Shown in pieces: positions 6,240-12,955 of a DNA stretch of 19,154 bases. The DNA comes from Clostridiaceae bacterium UBA6085. GTDB lineage: Bacteria; Bacillota; Clostridia; Clostridiales; Clostridiaceae. Position numbers and translations under genes: made by a program. Positions within the stretch are counted from its first letter, which is position 1. Every line of letters starts with the position of its first letter. Under the pieces are notes generated by a model that was given only the letters and a program-made list of their open reading frames with translations, ran no database searches and was not told the origin of the DNA. The stretch is from positions 4,913 to 24,066 of the forward strand of contig DIXH01000095.1 in the NCBI GenBank assembly GCA_002428605.1. The letters are read 5' to 3'.

Positions 6240-7304
6240 ATGGTTATCAACACAGACAAACTTGCTGCGCTGGATACAGTGATCAGCCAGATAGAGAAAC
6301 AGTTCGGTAAAGGTTCGATAATGAAGCTTGGTGCAAATACAGCCATGGACATCGAGGTAATACCAACAGGATGCCTTGCTCTGGACATAGCCCTCGGTGT
6401 GGGAGGAGTTCCCAGAGGAAGGGTAATAGAGATATACGGACCTGAATCCTCAGGAAAGACAACCATCGCGCTGCACATAGTTGCTGAAGCTCAAAAGGCA
6501 GGTGGAGCGGCAGCGTTCGTAGACGCCGAGCATGCTTTGGATCCGTCCTATGCCAAAAGGCTTGGAGTCAATACCGATGACCTCATAGTCTCGCAGCCGG
6601 ATACAGGAGAGCAGGCGCTTGAAATCACTGAAGCGCTTGTCAGGTCAAATGCCATCGATGTAATAGTAGTTGACTCGGTCGCTGCCCTTGTTCCAAGAGC
6701 GGAGATAGAAGGCGAGATGGGAGATTCCCATATGGGGCTTCAGGCCAGGCTCATGTCTCAGGCACTAAGGAAACTTACCTCTGCGATAAACAAGTCAAAC
6801 TGCATCGTCATTTTCATTAACCAGCTTAGGGAAAAGATCGGGATCATGTTCGGGAATCCGGAGACGACAACCGGTGGAAGGGCCCTTAAGTTCTACTCAA
6901 CGATCAGACTTGATATCAGGAGGATCGACTCCATAAAGACTGCGGATGAAGTGGTTGGCAACAGGACCCGGATAAAGGTGACCAAGAACAAGGTGGCACC
7001 TCCATTCAAGCAGGCAGAGTTTGACATCATATACAACGGCGGTGTCTCGCGGACAGGATGCCTTATAGATATCGGAGTCAATGAGGGGATCGTTGACAAG
7101 GGCGGAGCATGGTTTTCCTACAAGGGGACAAGGCTTGGCCAGGGTAGGGAGAACTCTAAGGTTTTCCTTAAGGATAATCCTTCAGTAGCAATCGAAATCG
7201 AAAACAGGATCAGAGACAAATTCAAGCTTCCTCTACTTAAGGAAGATGAAATGGACAAGATGACGGAGATGGCAGTTAAGGATACTTTGGAAAAGGCTGA
7301 ATAG
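6240..7304 (+). CDS. recA: RecA recombinase
   Basis: This 354-residue protein is a complete RecA. It has the N-terminal ALDTVISQIEKQFGKGSIMKLG helix, Walker A GPESSGKT (residues 67-74), the catalytic glutamate in VDAEHALD (E97), Walker B VIVVDS (141-146), the DNA-binding loop region around MGLQARLMSQALRKLT, and the signature MFGNPETTTGGRALKFYS. It forms ATP-dependent filaments on single-stranded DNA for homologous recombination and SOS signalling. ATG 6240 is chosen over an upstream in-frame TTG at 6198 because AGGA sits 5 nt before it and RecA homology starts there. The C-terminal tail is short and only mildly acidic. A strong terminator follows two bases after the stop. No LexA-type box is visible upstream. 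Confidence 0.98.
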   Translation: MVINTDKLAALDTVISQIEKQFGKGSIMKLGANTAMDIEVIPTGCLALDIALGVGGVPRGRVIEIYGPESSGKTTIALHIVAEAQKAGGAAAFVDAEHALDPSYAKRLGVNTDDLIVSQPDTGEQALEITEALVRSNAIDVIVVDSVAALVPRAEIEGEMGDSHMGLQARLMSQALRKLTSAINKSNCIVIFINQLREKIGIMFGNPETTTGGRALKFYSTIRLDIRRIDSIKTADEVVGNRTRIKVTKNKVAPPFKQAEFDIIYNGGVSRTGCLIDIGVNEGIVDKGGAWFSYKGTRLGQGRENSKVFLKDNPSVAIEIENRIRDKFKLPLLKEDEMDKMTEMAVKDTLEKAE

Positions 7305-7305
7305 G

Positions 7306-7350
7306 ATAAGGCGCCCAAACGGATATTCCGATTGAGCGCCTTATTTTTCT
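7306..7350 (+). terminator. recA terminator with nested hairpin
   Basis: ATAAGGCGC (7306-7314) pairs perfectly with GCGCCTTAT (7336-7344), followed by TTTTTCT. The 21-nt loop holds a second dyad, CGGA (7320-7323) with TCCG (7327-7330). Confidence 0.9.
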
Positions 7351-7860
7351 GGAGATAGTTACGGGGTGGAAATGGGCCCGGAAAAATAATCAGAAAATTA
7401 AAAACATTAGCATTATGAAGCTTTAAGGAGCATTCGGCAGATAATCATTATTAATTGACTCTAATGGACATCTGAAGTGTTTGATTATAGACCGGCACCC
7501 CCTTATAATAAGAACAAGCTCCAAGGATTTCCCAAGACAGAAGACTTAAAGACCCGGATAACGAAACAGAACATTTCTTCAAACCAAAAGTATCGGTAAA
7601 GTAAAATTTACTATACCCTTAAAGAAAAAGAGAAAAAGGTTTGAAAAAGAATCAGATCATCGAGATTCAAACAAGCATATACCTGAAAAGATAAATGCAA
7701 AATTTGAAAAGAAATGAAATGAGGCTTTGACAAACAAAAAGTAACTGATTCAATAAGGATGAAGAACTCAAGGAGAGAAAGAATATGGGAAACGTAAATT
7801 GAAGGTAAAGTAAGAGGTATGTTGATGAAGGTTCGTTGGAGCCCATCTTTTTAATAAAAA
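7351..7860. other. Gene-free AT-rich interval
   Basis: I see no convincing coding frame. All six frames are broken by frequent stops, and the short open stretches are lysine-rich because the plus strand is A-rich. Base composition is clearly more AT-rich than the flanking genes. The interval contains the consensus-like promoter described separately (7481-7509) and runs into a hairpin with a T-run at 7865-7893. It may therefore encode a non-coding RNA, or be the remains of a decayed gene. It does not show recognisable tmRNA, RNase P or riboswitch signatures. Confidence 0.6.
7481..7509 (+). promoter_or_regulatory. Strong sigma-A-type promoter in gene-free region
   Basis: TTGATT (7481-7486) and a perfect TATAAT (7504-7509) are separated by exactly 17 bp. 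Transcription would begin near 7516. No open reading frame of useful length lies downstream on this strand before the terminator at 7865-7893. Confidence 0.6.
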
Positions 7861-7893
7861 CAAGAGTCTTGCAATCATGCAGGACTTTTCTTA
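7516..7893 (+). ncRNA. Candidate non-coding transcript
   Basis: This is inferred only from a good promoter ending at 7509 and a hairpin plus T-run at 7865-7893, which would yield an RNA of roughly 375 nt. The stretch is A-rich and G-poor, and I find no long-range helices by eye, unlike the highly folded known RNAs of this size. It matches no RNA family I recognise. It could equally be a decayed gene remnant or a source of very short peptides. Confidence 0.25.
7862..7893. terminator. Bidirectional terminator after the HPRT-like gene
   Basis: AGTCTTGCA (7865-7873) pairs with TGCAGGACT (7878-7886) around ATCA, with one G.T wobble on the plus strand, and is followed by TTTCTTATTTTC. On the minus strand the stem has one mismatch and is followed by CTTGTTTTTATT, suiting the HPRT-like gene that ends at 7891. 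The plus-strand version is the more stable, although no annotated plus-strand gene ends here. Confidence 0.8.
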
Positions 7894-8418
7894 TTTTCTG
7901 TGGTATGCAGCGATATATGGAAGGTTACGGTAGTTCTCATCGTAGTCAAGCCCGTAGCCTACAACGAACTGGTCAGGCATCTCGAAGCACCGGTAGGCTA
8001 TCGGTATGTTAAGGAGCCGTTCAGATGAATTGTCAAGGAGCGTGCATATCCTGAGGCTTGCGGGCCTGCATAGCTCCAGGTGCTGGCGTATGTAGCCCAG
8101 GGTAAGGCCTGTGCCGACCACATCCTCAACGAGAAGAACGTGACGTCCCTCTATGTCGATGTCCAGGTCCTTTATGAAGCTTACTGTCCTTGTCTGGGCA
8201 GTATCGCCCTTAGGTACGCCTATGGCTAGAAAATCCAGCTTCAATGGGGTCTTAAGTCGTCTTGTCAGATCTGTGAGAAAGAAGATCGAGCCCTTGAGGA
8301 TGCTTATGACAATGAGCTCCTTGCCATTGTAGTCACTGTCGATCTCACTGGCCACATCAGCTATCCTTATTGCTATCTCATCTTCTGTGAACAGCACTTT
8401 TCCCAATCCGTTACTCAT
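7891..8418 (-). CDS. Divergent hypoxanthine phosphoribosyltransferase-like protein
   Basis: This 175-residue protein aligns end to end with HPRT. It keeps LKGS (41-44), KDLD (83-86), GRHVLLVED (91-99) and the C-terminal FVVGYGLDYDENYRNLPYI. Two active-site elements are changed. The PRPP motif reads VEDVVGTGLT, so the usual catalytic Asp of ED(I/V)(I/V)DTG is Gly102 (codon GGC, one base from GAC). The flexible SSYG loop is replaced by GVPK (68-71 region). It may have another base specificity, a binding role, or reduced activity. The start is ATG 8418, with GGAGGT (8432-8427) 8 nt upstream. The gene overlaps the end of the upstream kinase-nuclease gene by 8 nt, so the two are co-translated. It is not in the usual tilS-hpt-ftsH context. 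Confidence 0.88.
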   Translation of the reverse strand: MSNGLGKVLFTEDEIAIRIADVASEIDSDYNGKELIVISILKGSIFFLTDLTRRLKTPLKLDFLAIGVPKGDTAQTRTVSFIKDLDIDIEGRHVLLVEDVVGTGLTLGYIRQHLELCRPASLRICTLLDNSSERLLNIPIAYRCFEMPDQFVVGYGLDYDENYRNLPYIAAYHRK

Positions 8419-9346
8419 GTACCTTACCTCCAAGCATTCCGAATCTCTTTATGAGAGTATGGAAGTCCTTCTTGTATACTATGTTTATGTTTGTTCCGGG
8501 ATATAGCTTCCTGAGCTGCTCCACCTTCTTCTTCTTTTCCGAGACATATTTCTGGTTCATTGTAGTTAGCTCAATATAGGTATCGAATTTTGGAAGATAG
8601 AAATCAGGCGAGAATGCCAGGATGATATTTCCTTCAGCATCCCATTTTATCGGGAAGGTCCGGGGCTCGTACTCCCATTCAAGGCAGTACATGTCAAGGA
8701 TCCTTGCGAATTCTTCTTCAGAGGGGTGCTTGAAGACTACAGCTTTTTTATTTCCGCTGCCGTTTGACTCTGCTATCTTGTCAGCCTCAAGCAGTCTATT
8801 TCTGACAAGGCTTGCAATAGCTTCTGCTGCGTCCTTTATGCTCAGCTTGTCTGTGTTCAGGGTAAGGTCATAGAGTAGCGGGTCAGCCCAATCCTTCTCA
8901 TATATCATGCTTACGTATCTCTTGTGCTTGCGGTCTGTGATTTCGAGAAGTCGTTCAGAGTCTTTCCGGTCCAGGTTGTTTGTCTTCATAACCCTGCCGA
9001 TCCTAACCTCCTGTGAAGCCATGATCCTTATATGGATGGCTTCGGGATGAGATGCGAATATGATCTGAGACCCCATTCCGCTGATTATTGCAGATTGATC
9101 CTTCACTACTGTCCTGAGCTTGTTCTCAAGGAATTCAGAATAGGTCATTCCATCTGAGGAGGCATTCAGGTAAAAACCGGGGCTTTCTGAAAGCATATGC
9201 AGCTCGTGCCTGCCTGCTATTTCCGGCAGCCATTCGTTCATGGCAGTCTGCCTTGTGATAACAGGCAGAAGAAGGTCCCTTGAAACTTCCTCCGCTATCT
9301 CATCCCCAAGGCTTCCCGTCTGTCTGGATATAGTGATCAACAGCAT
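8411..9346 (-). CDS. Cytidylate-kinase-like protein fused to a PD-(D/E)XK-like domain
   Basis: This 311-residue protein has two parts. Residues 1-185 resemble the cytidylate kinase-like family (Cytidylate_kin2): LLITISRQTGSLGDEIAEE holds the glycine-rich P-loop in the form common in that family, and DWADPLLYDLTLNTDKL is its C-terminal signature. Residues about 210-303 resemble a restriction-endonuclease-like fold. A helix with WEYEP (224-228) precedes SPDFYLP (D248) and TYIELTT (E259). The usual lysine of ExK is Thr261, though lysines at 271-274 could substitute. The kinase may phosphorylate nucleotides, and the nuclease activity is uncertain. ATG 9346 follows an AGGTGG site. The HPRT-like gene overlaps its 3' end. 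I recall similar C-terminal domains next to HPRT genes in other phyla, but this is memory, not a search. Confidence 0.75.
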   Translation of the reverse strand: MLLITISRQTGSLGDEIAEEVSRDLLLPVITRQTAMNEWLPEIAGRHELHMLSESPGFYLNASSDGMTYSEFLENKLRTVVKDQSAIISGMGSQIIFASHPEAIHIRIMASQEVRIGRVMKTNNLDRKDSERLLEITDRKHKRYVSMIYEKDWADPLLYDLTLNTDKLSIKDAAEAIASLVRNRLLEADKIAESNGSGNKKAVVFKHPSEEEFARILDMYCLEWEYEPRTFPIKWDAEGNIILAFSPDFYLPKFDTYIELTTMNQKYVSEKKKKVEQLRKLYPGTNINIVYKKDFHTLIKRFGMLGGKVHE

Positions 9347-9380
9347 AACTTCACCACCTGCCTAATTATTGCTCACTTTC

Positions 9381-9390
9381 ATTTTAGCAT
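9381..9390 (-). promoter_or_regulatory. Extended -10 promoter for the kinase/HPRT-like operon
   Basis: On the minus strand TGCTAAAAT (9389-9381) is an extended -10 element. No good -35 lies 17 bp upstream. Transcription would start near 9375, giving a leader of about 30 nt before ATG 9346. Confidence 0.5.
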
Positions 9391-9492
9391 GAATATAAGC
9401 CTCGTCGCATTTAAGCGGTGATGAAATGTTAAAGTGGAGCTTAAGAGTACCAATAAGTTTTCATTTTCTTAATGGATTGACAAAATTTAACA

Positions 9493-9501
9493 TGATACAA
9501 T
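9493..9501 (+). promoter_or_regulatory. Extended -10 promoter for the VOC gene
   Basis: TGATACAAT (9493-9501) is an extended -10. TTGACA at 9477-9482 lies only 13 bp upstream, too close for a standard pair. The predicted start near 9508 lies at the first possible ATG (9509), which makes that ATG an unlikely translation start. Confidence 0.5.
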
Positions 9502-9559
9502 TATTCATATGGAACGACAGCAGGGTATGCCGGGCTTCTGTAAATATAGGAGGCATAAA

Positions 9560-10438
9560 ATGAATAAGATAATACCGCATCTATGGTATGACAGGGAAGC
9601 AAGAGAAGCAGCTGATTTCTATGTTTCAATATTCGGTGGTTCGAAGATCACCGGGGGAGCCGTTCTGGAGGACACACCGTCCGGGACTGCCGAAACGGTC
9701 ACAATAACTCTTGCCGGACAGGATTTCATGCTTTTGTCGGCGGGACCGTACTTCAAGTTCAACCCTTCAATATCATTAAGGGTGGACTGCAGCACAGAAG
9801 AGGAGGTTAACGACCTTTGGAAGAAACTCTCTGAAGGCGGAAGCATACTCATGGAGCTTGACACATATCCTTTCAGCGCAAGATACGGGTGGTGTGCAGA
9901 CAGATATGGGCTTTCATGGCAGATAATGCAGGTGGAGGGTGAGATAAGACAGAAGATCACACCGACACTCATGTTCGTGGGAGAACAGTATGGAAGGGCT
10001 GAAGAAGCCATAACCTTTTACTCCGAAGTATTCAGGGATTCAAAGCCAGGAGACATTACAAGGTATGGTGAGGGATTGGAGTTCGACAAGCCGGGAACAG
10101 TAATGTATGCTTCATTTTCCCTGGAGGGAATGACCTTTGCTGCCATGGACAGCGGCTATGCCCACGAATTCCAGTTCAACGAAGCGATATCCTTCATTGT
10201 AAACTGTGAAAATCAGGAGGAGATAGATTATTATTGGGACACTCTTTCCTTCGTGCCCGAAGCTGAGCAATGCGGGTGGCTGAAGGACAAGTTCGGTGTT
10301 TCATGGCAGATAGTACCGTCATCCATGGATGAGATGATGAAGACTGAAGACAAAGAGAAGATCAGAAGGGTCACTGAAGCTTTCCTTGTGATGAAGAAGT
10401 TTGACATAGCCGCGCTTGAGAAAGCATATGAGGGATAG
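9560..10438 (+). CDS. Tandem VOC (PhnB/glyoxalase-like) protein
   Basis: This 292-residue protein consists of two VOC/PhnB-type domains. The first (1-130) begins MNKIIPHLWYDREAREAADFY and contains SIFGGSKI, and ends in RYGLSWQIMQ. The second (about 133-270) begins KITPTLMFVGEQYGRAEEAITFY and ends in KFGVSWQIVP. The repeat of D(K/R)(F/Y)G(L/V)SWQI in each half shows the internal duplication. The family is often annotated as 3-demethylubiquinone methyltransferase-like, which is misleading. The fold serves metal-dependent glyoxalase, dioxygenase or resistance roles, and no substrate is evident. The start is ATG 9560 with a perfect AGGAGG (9548-9553) 6 nt upstream. A frame from ATG 9509 is rejected because it sits at the predicted transcription start. 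A bidirectional terminator follows. Confidence 0.9.
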   Translation: MNKIIPHLWYDREAREAADFYVSIFGGSKITGGAVLEDTPSGTAETVTITLAGQDFMLLSAGPYFKFNPSISLRVDCSTEEEVNDLWKKLSEGGSILMELDTYPFSARYGWCADRYGLSWQIMQVEGEIRQKITPTLMFVGEQYGRAEEAITFYSEVFRDSKPGDITRYGEGLEFDKPGTVMYASFSLEGMTFAAMDSGYAHEFQFNEAISFIVNCENQEEIDYYWDTLSFVPEAEQCGWLKDKFGVSWQIVPSSMDEMMKTEDKEKIRRVTEAFLVMKKFDIAALEKAYEG

Positions 10439-10474
10439 ATGATCCAGCAGGCGGGTATAACAGAATTAAAAACT

Positions 10475-10510
10475 GAAAGCAGCCAATCGGCTGCTTTCTT
10501 TAATAGTTTG
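10475..10510. terminator. Bidirectional terminator between VOC and RsgI-like genes
   Basis: GAAAGCAGCC (10475-10484) and GGCTGCTTTC (10489-10498) form a perfect 10-bp stem with loop AATC. TTTAATAGTTT follows on the plus strand. AGTTTTTAATT follows on the minus strand, serving the convergent RsgI-like gene. Confidence 0.9.
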
Positions 10511-10536
10511 AATTTGAAGTATCACACGGCTTAGGT

Positions 10537-11226
10537 TCACTGCTCTGGATCTAGCTTATCCAACAGCTGCTTGACTGTCAGCTCTATGTTTCCTGCTATA
10601 TCCAGGCCCAGGAGGTTCTGTATGATATGGAGCTTGCCAGGAGAAACTCCGAGCCGTTCAGCGTCCCTGAAAAGATAGTAGCTTACTGAATCAGCCTCTA
10701 TGCTGGCGTCTATGCCATGCCTTCTGATTTGAAGTTCTACAGTTTCCTTGAGCTTTGCAGCAAGCAGCTTTGACTTGGCCTCATTCCTTGTTGCTGGCGC
10801 CAGGAACACATCTGCGCTCATTCCCTCGAAATATCCTGCTGCACCGATCGTGGACAAGGCGTCCACTACAGCATCCTCGACCTTCATGTTGTTGTAGCTT
10901 CTTCCGCCAAACAGCTCCTCGGCCTCTTCATTCATTGGATCGATGCCTACTACGCGCTCAAAAATATTTGCGTGGACCATCAGGCTGGGATTCGTATCGA
11001 TGCTTATGTAGTAATATGGAGTAAGGTAAGCAGCGAGGAACAGGCCTGCTAAAAAAACTGCAGCAACCGTAGTGGCAGCGGCGAAGCTGAATACTCCGCT
11101 TGAGGATTTTTCAACCGGAAGCTCTTCACCTAAACGATAGCTGTTGTTCCTTACCTTGATCCTGATTCCGTCTTCCCTTTTAAGCAATGCATTCTTTCCC
11201 TCTATCTTTTCAACGTACGCTCTCAT
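10537..11226 (-). CDS. RsgI-like membrane anti-sigma factor
   Basis: This 229-residue protein matches the RsgI family. A short N-terminal cytoplasmic anti-sigma domain (1-42, MRAYVEKIEGKNALLKREDG) is followed by one membrane helix (about 45-68). The extracytoplasmic domain begins YYYISIDTNPSLMVHANIFERVVGIDPMNEEAEELF. The Asn79-Pro80 bond in TNPS corresponds to the site where RsgI proteins are reported to cut themselves. The extracytoplasmic part is about 160 residues with no carbohydrate-binding module. RsgI normally sequesters SigI (a sigma factor encoded just upstream), but 470 bp of AT-rich DNA without a gene lies upstream here. It is therefore apparently an orphan. ATG 11226 has GGAGG close upstream. 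A strong terminator lies downstream. Confidence 0.88.
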   Translation of the reverse strand: MRAYVEKIEGKNALLKREDGIRIKVRNNSYRLGEELPVEKSSSGVFSFAAATTVAAVFLAGLFLAAYLTPYYYISIDTNPSLMVHANIFERVVGIDPMNEEAEELFGGRSYNNMKVEDAVVDALSTIGAAGYFEGMSADVFLAPATRNEAKSKLLAAKLKETVELQIRRHGIDASIEADSVSYYLFRDAERLGVSPGKLHIIQNLLGLDIAGNIELTVKQLLDKLDPEQ

Positions 11227-11695
11227 GATTTACCTCCATGCTTTTTATATTTTTGGTTGGACCGATGTCCGTCAGTTGATTCAAACTGGTTTCAAACCTT
11301 AATATTTCATTGCTGAAAATGATATTTATTGTAGAAATAATATCAATTGTTAGATTGACCTTCGTTTACATTATAATACTATAATTTGACAGGTTTGAAA
11401 ATAGTTTTTCACATTATTAACTAAGTTACTTTTGTAACAAAAAAATAAAAATGTTAACAATAAAATCGATAAAAACTGAAATATAATCAAAATTAAATGC
11501 AAATAATGCAATTATTAAATTTTATTAGAATTTTTAATGGGATTGTCAAATAATGGCAATCTAATCATGAACAGAAAGCAAATTGAAGAATAAGTTCCAG
11601 ATCAAGTTCAATCATACTAATGCGGTTTTGGAAGCATCATCACCTGCGATCCGTCGATGATTCCTACTGGATGGAGGGTAGTGGGTTCCGTATGC
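11227..11695. other. Gene-free intergenic region, very AT-rich at its centre
   Basis: There is no credible gene on either strand. From about 11280 to 11560 the DNA is extremely AT-rich, with TATAAT at 11372-11377 and 11380-11385, TTGACA at 11386-11391, and a GTTAC/GTAAC dyad (11425-11438 region). GATTGTCA (11541-11548) and TGGCAATC (11554-11561) form a wobble hairpin. From 11580 to 11695 composition returns to normal and several weak dyads appear (ATCATC 11636-11641 with GATGAT 11656-11661; AAGCAT near 11632 with ATGCTT near 11692). I recognise no riboswitch or origin motif. The RsgI promoter should lie in the left part but is not clear. Confidence 0.5.
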
Positions 11696-11696
11696 T

Positions 11697-11725
11697 TTGC
11701 TATATATACAGCGGAGATATATAAT
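11697..11725 (+). promoter_or_regulatory. Promoter of the DUF362-hydrolase operon
   Basis: TTGCTA (11697-11702) and a perfect TATAAT (11720-11725) are 17 bp apart. Transcription would begin near 11732, giving a leader of about 64 nt. The TTG at 11697, the start of the longest open frame, is therefore the -35 box rather than a start codon. Confidence 0.75.
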
Positions 11726-11795
11726 TAGGGGAAAAGGTGCGGAGTTAATTTTACTTCCGTACAGGACTTCAAGAAGAGTATTGAGGGGTTGTTTT

Positions 11796-12953
11796 ATGGA
11801 AAAGGTTTGTCTCTTGAGACATGACAGCTATGATGTTGATTCACTTGAAAGGAAGCTGAGGGAAGGCTTCGGGAAGCTTGGAGGGGATGCTTATCTCAGA
11901 AAGCTGATACCAGAGGGAAGCAGGGTGCTTCTTAAGCCCAATCTTCTCAGCATGGTTGAGAAGGGATCCCCGGTGATCACACACTATGCAATGTTCGAGG
12001 CGGTGATAAGGATCGTATCGGAGTACTCGGATGACATCTCCTTCGGAGATTCGCCTGGCTCCTCGGATGCCAGGAAAGCGGCTGAAAAGGGTGGCCTGAT
12101 AGAGGTCGCTGACAGGTATGGAGTAAAATTCGCTGATTTTAGCGATGAAGTCCACGTGGAACTTGATGACCCCATCATGTTCAGGTACTGGGATGTTGCA
12201 AGAGCCCCATATGAGGCTGACGTGGTCATTTCGCTTCCAAAGCTCAAGACCCATGCCATGATGTATTATACCGGAGCTGTAAAGAACCAGTTCGGTTGTC
12301 TCTATGGAGGGCAGAAGGCCATCTGGCATACCAAGCAGCCAGACCCGATGAATTTCTCAAGGATGCTATTGGACCTCAATTCTTTGGTAGGAACAAGCTT
12401 TGCCATACTTGACGGAATAATAGCCATGGAAGGCAACGGACCTAGGAATGGGACACCGAGAAGGCTTGACTCCATAATAATGGGAGAGGACCTTGCGGCA
12501 GTCGATTCTGTCGCGGTAAGGCTGGTTGGATATGACAAGGTCCTTAACGTACCGTTCCTGAAGGCAATCCATGAGACAGGCTGGGGCAGGGTAATGCCTG
12601 AAGATATTGATGTCCTGGGAGAGACCATTGACTCCCTCAAATGCAATGACTTCAAGCTGTCCCGAAGTGCCGGCGCGGTGAATTTCCTGAGTCCGAAGCT
12701 CAACAACCTCATTGGAGCACTCACAGCTCCAGACCCTGTGGTAATCGAAGACAAATGCATAAGCTGCAGGATGTGCGATGAGGTATGCCCAAGGAGACCT
12801 GATGTCATATCCTTTGTCGAAAGAAATGGAAAGAAGGTGCCGAAATGGGACTACAGCAAGTGCATCAGGTGCTTCTGCTGCCAGGAGCTCTGCCCCAAGG
12901 GTGCCATAGTGACAAAAAGGAAGCTTCTAGGGAAGCTGTTTAGGGTAGGCTAG
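11796..12953 (+). CDS. DUF362 domain protein with C-terminal 2x[4Fe-4S] ferredoxin domain
   Basis: This 385-residue protein has an N-terminal DUF362 domain (about 38-245) with LLKPNLLS, FGDSPGSS, VVISLPKLKTHAMMYYTGAVKNQFG and the late motif AAVDSVAVRLVGY. A C-terminal ferredoxin domain carries C321-x2-C324-x2-C327-x3-C331-P and C356-x2-C359-x2-C362-x3-C366-P, sites for two [4Fe-4S] clusters. DUF362 proteins are common in anaerobes, and their reaction is not established. An electron-transfer or radical-type role is suggested only by the clusters. The start is ATG 11796, with GAGGGG (11783-11788) 7 nt upstream. The promoter at 11697-11725 lies over the longer frame's first codons. The next gene starts two bases after the stop. 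Confidence 0.92.
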   Translation: MEKVCLLRHDSYDVDSLERKLREGFGKLGGDAYLRKLIPEGSRVLLKPNLLSMVEKGSPVITHYAMFEAVIRIVSEYSDDISFGDSPGSSDARKAAEKGGLIEVADRYGVKFADFSDEVHVELDDPIMFRYWDVARAPYEADVVISLPKLKTHAMMYYTGAVKNQFGCLYGGQKAIWHTKQPDPMNFSRMLLDLNSLVGTSFAILDGIIAMEGNGPRNGTPRRLDSIIMGEDLAAVDSVAVRLVGYDKVLNVPFLKAIHETGWGRVMPEDIDVLGETIDSLKCNDFKLSRSAGAVNFLSPKLNNLIGALTAPDPVVIEDKCISCRMCDEVCPRRPDVISFVERNGKKVPKWDYSKCIRCFCCQELCPKGAIVTKRKLLGKLFRVG

Positions 12954-12955
12954 AG

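Noticed and set aside
7516..7860. tmRNA, RNase P RNA or a known riboswitch in the gap after recA
   Set aside because: None of their conserved cores is recognisable, and the stretch is A-rich and poor in long helices.
9509..9559. Start of the VOC gene at ATG 9509
   Set aside because: It sits at the predicted transcription start and lacks a ribosome binding site. ATG 9560 has AGGAGG at the right distance and begins the conserved domain.
11541..11561. GATTGTCA/TGGCAATC hairpin as a third MarR operator
   Set aside because: It shares TTGTCA with the operators, but the spacing differs by two bases and the second arm is mismatched. It also lies beside no gene start.
11536..11592. Short frame of 18 codons starting ATG GGA TTG in the AT-rich island
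   Set aside because: There is no ribosome binding site, it overlaps a hairpin, and it has no recognisable features.
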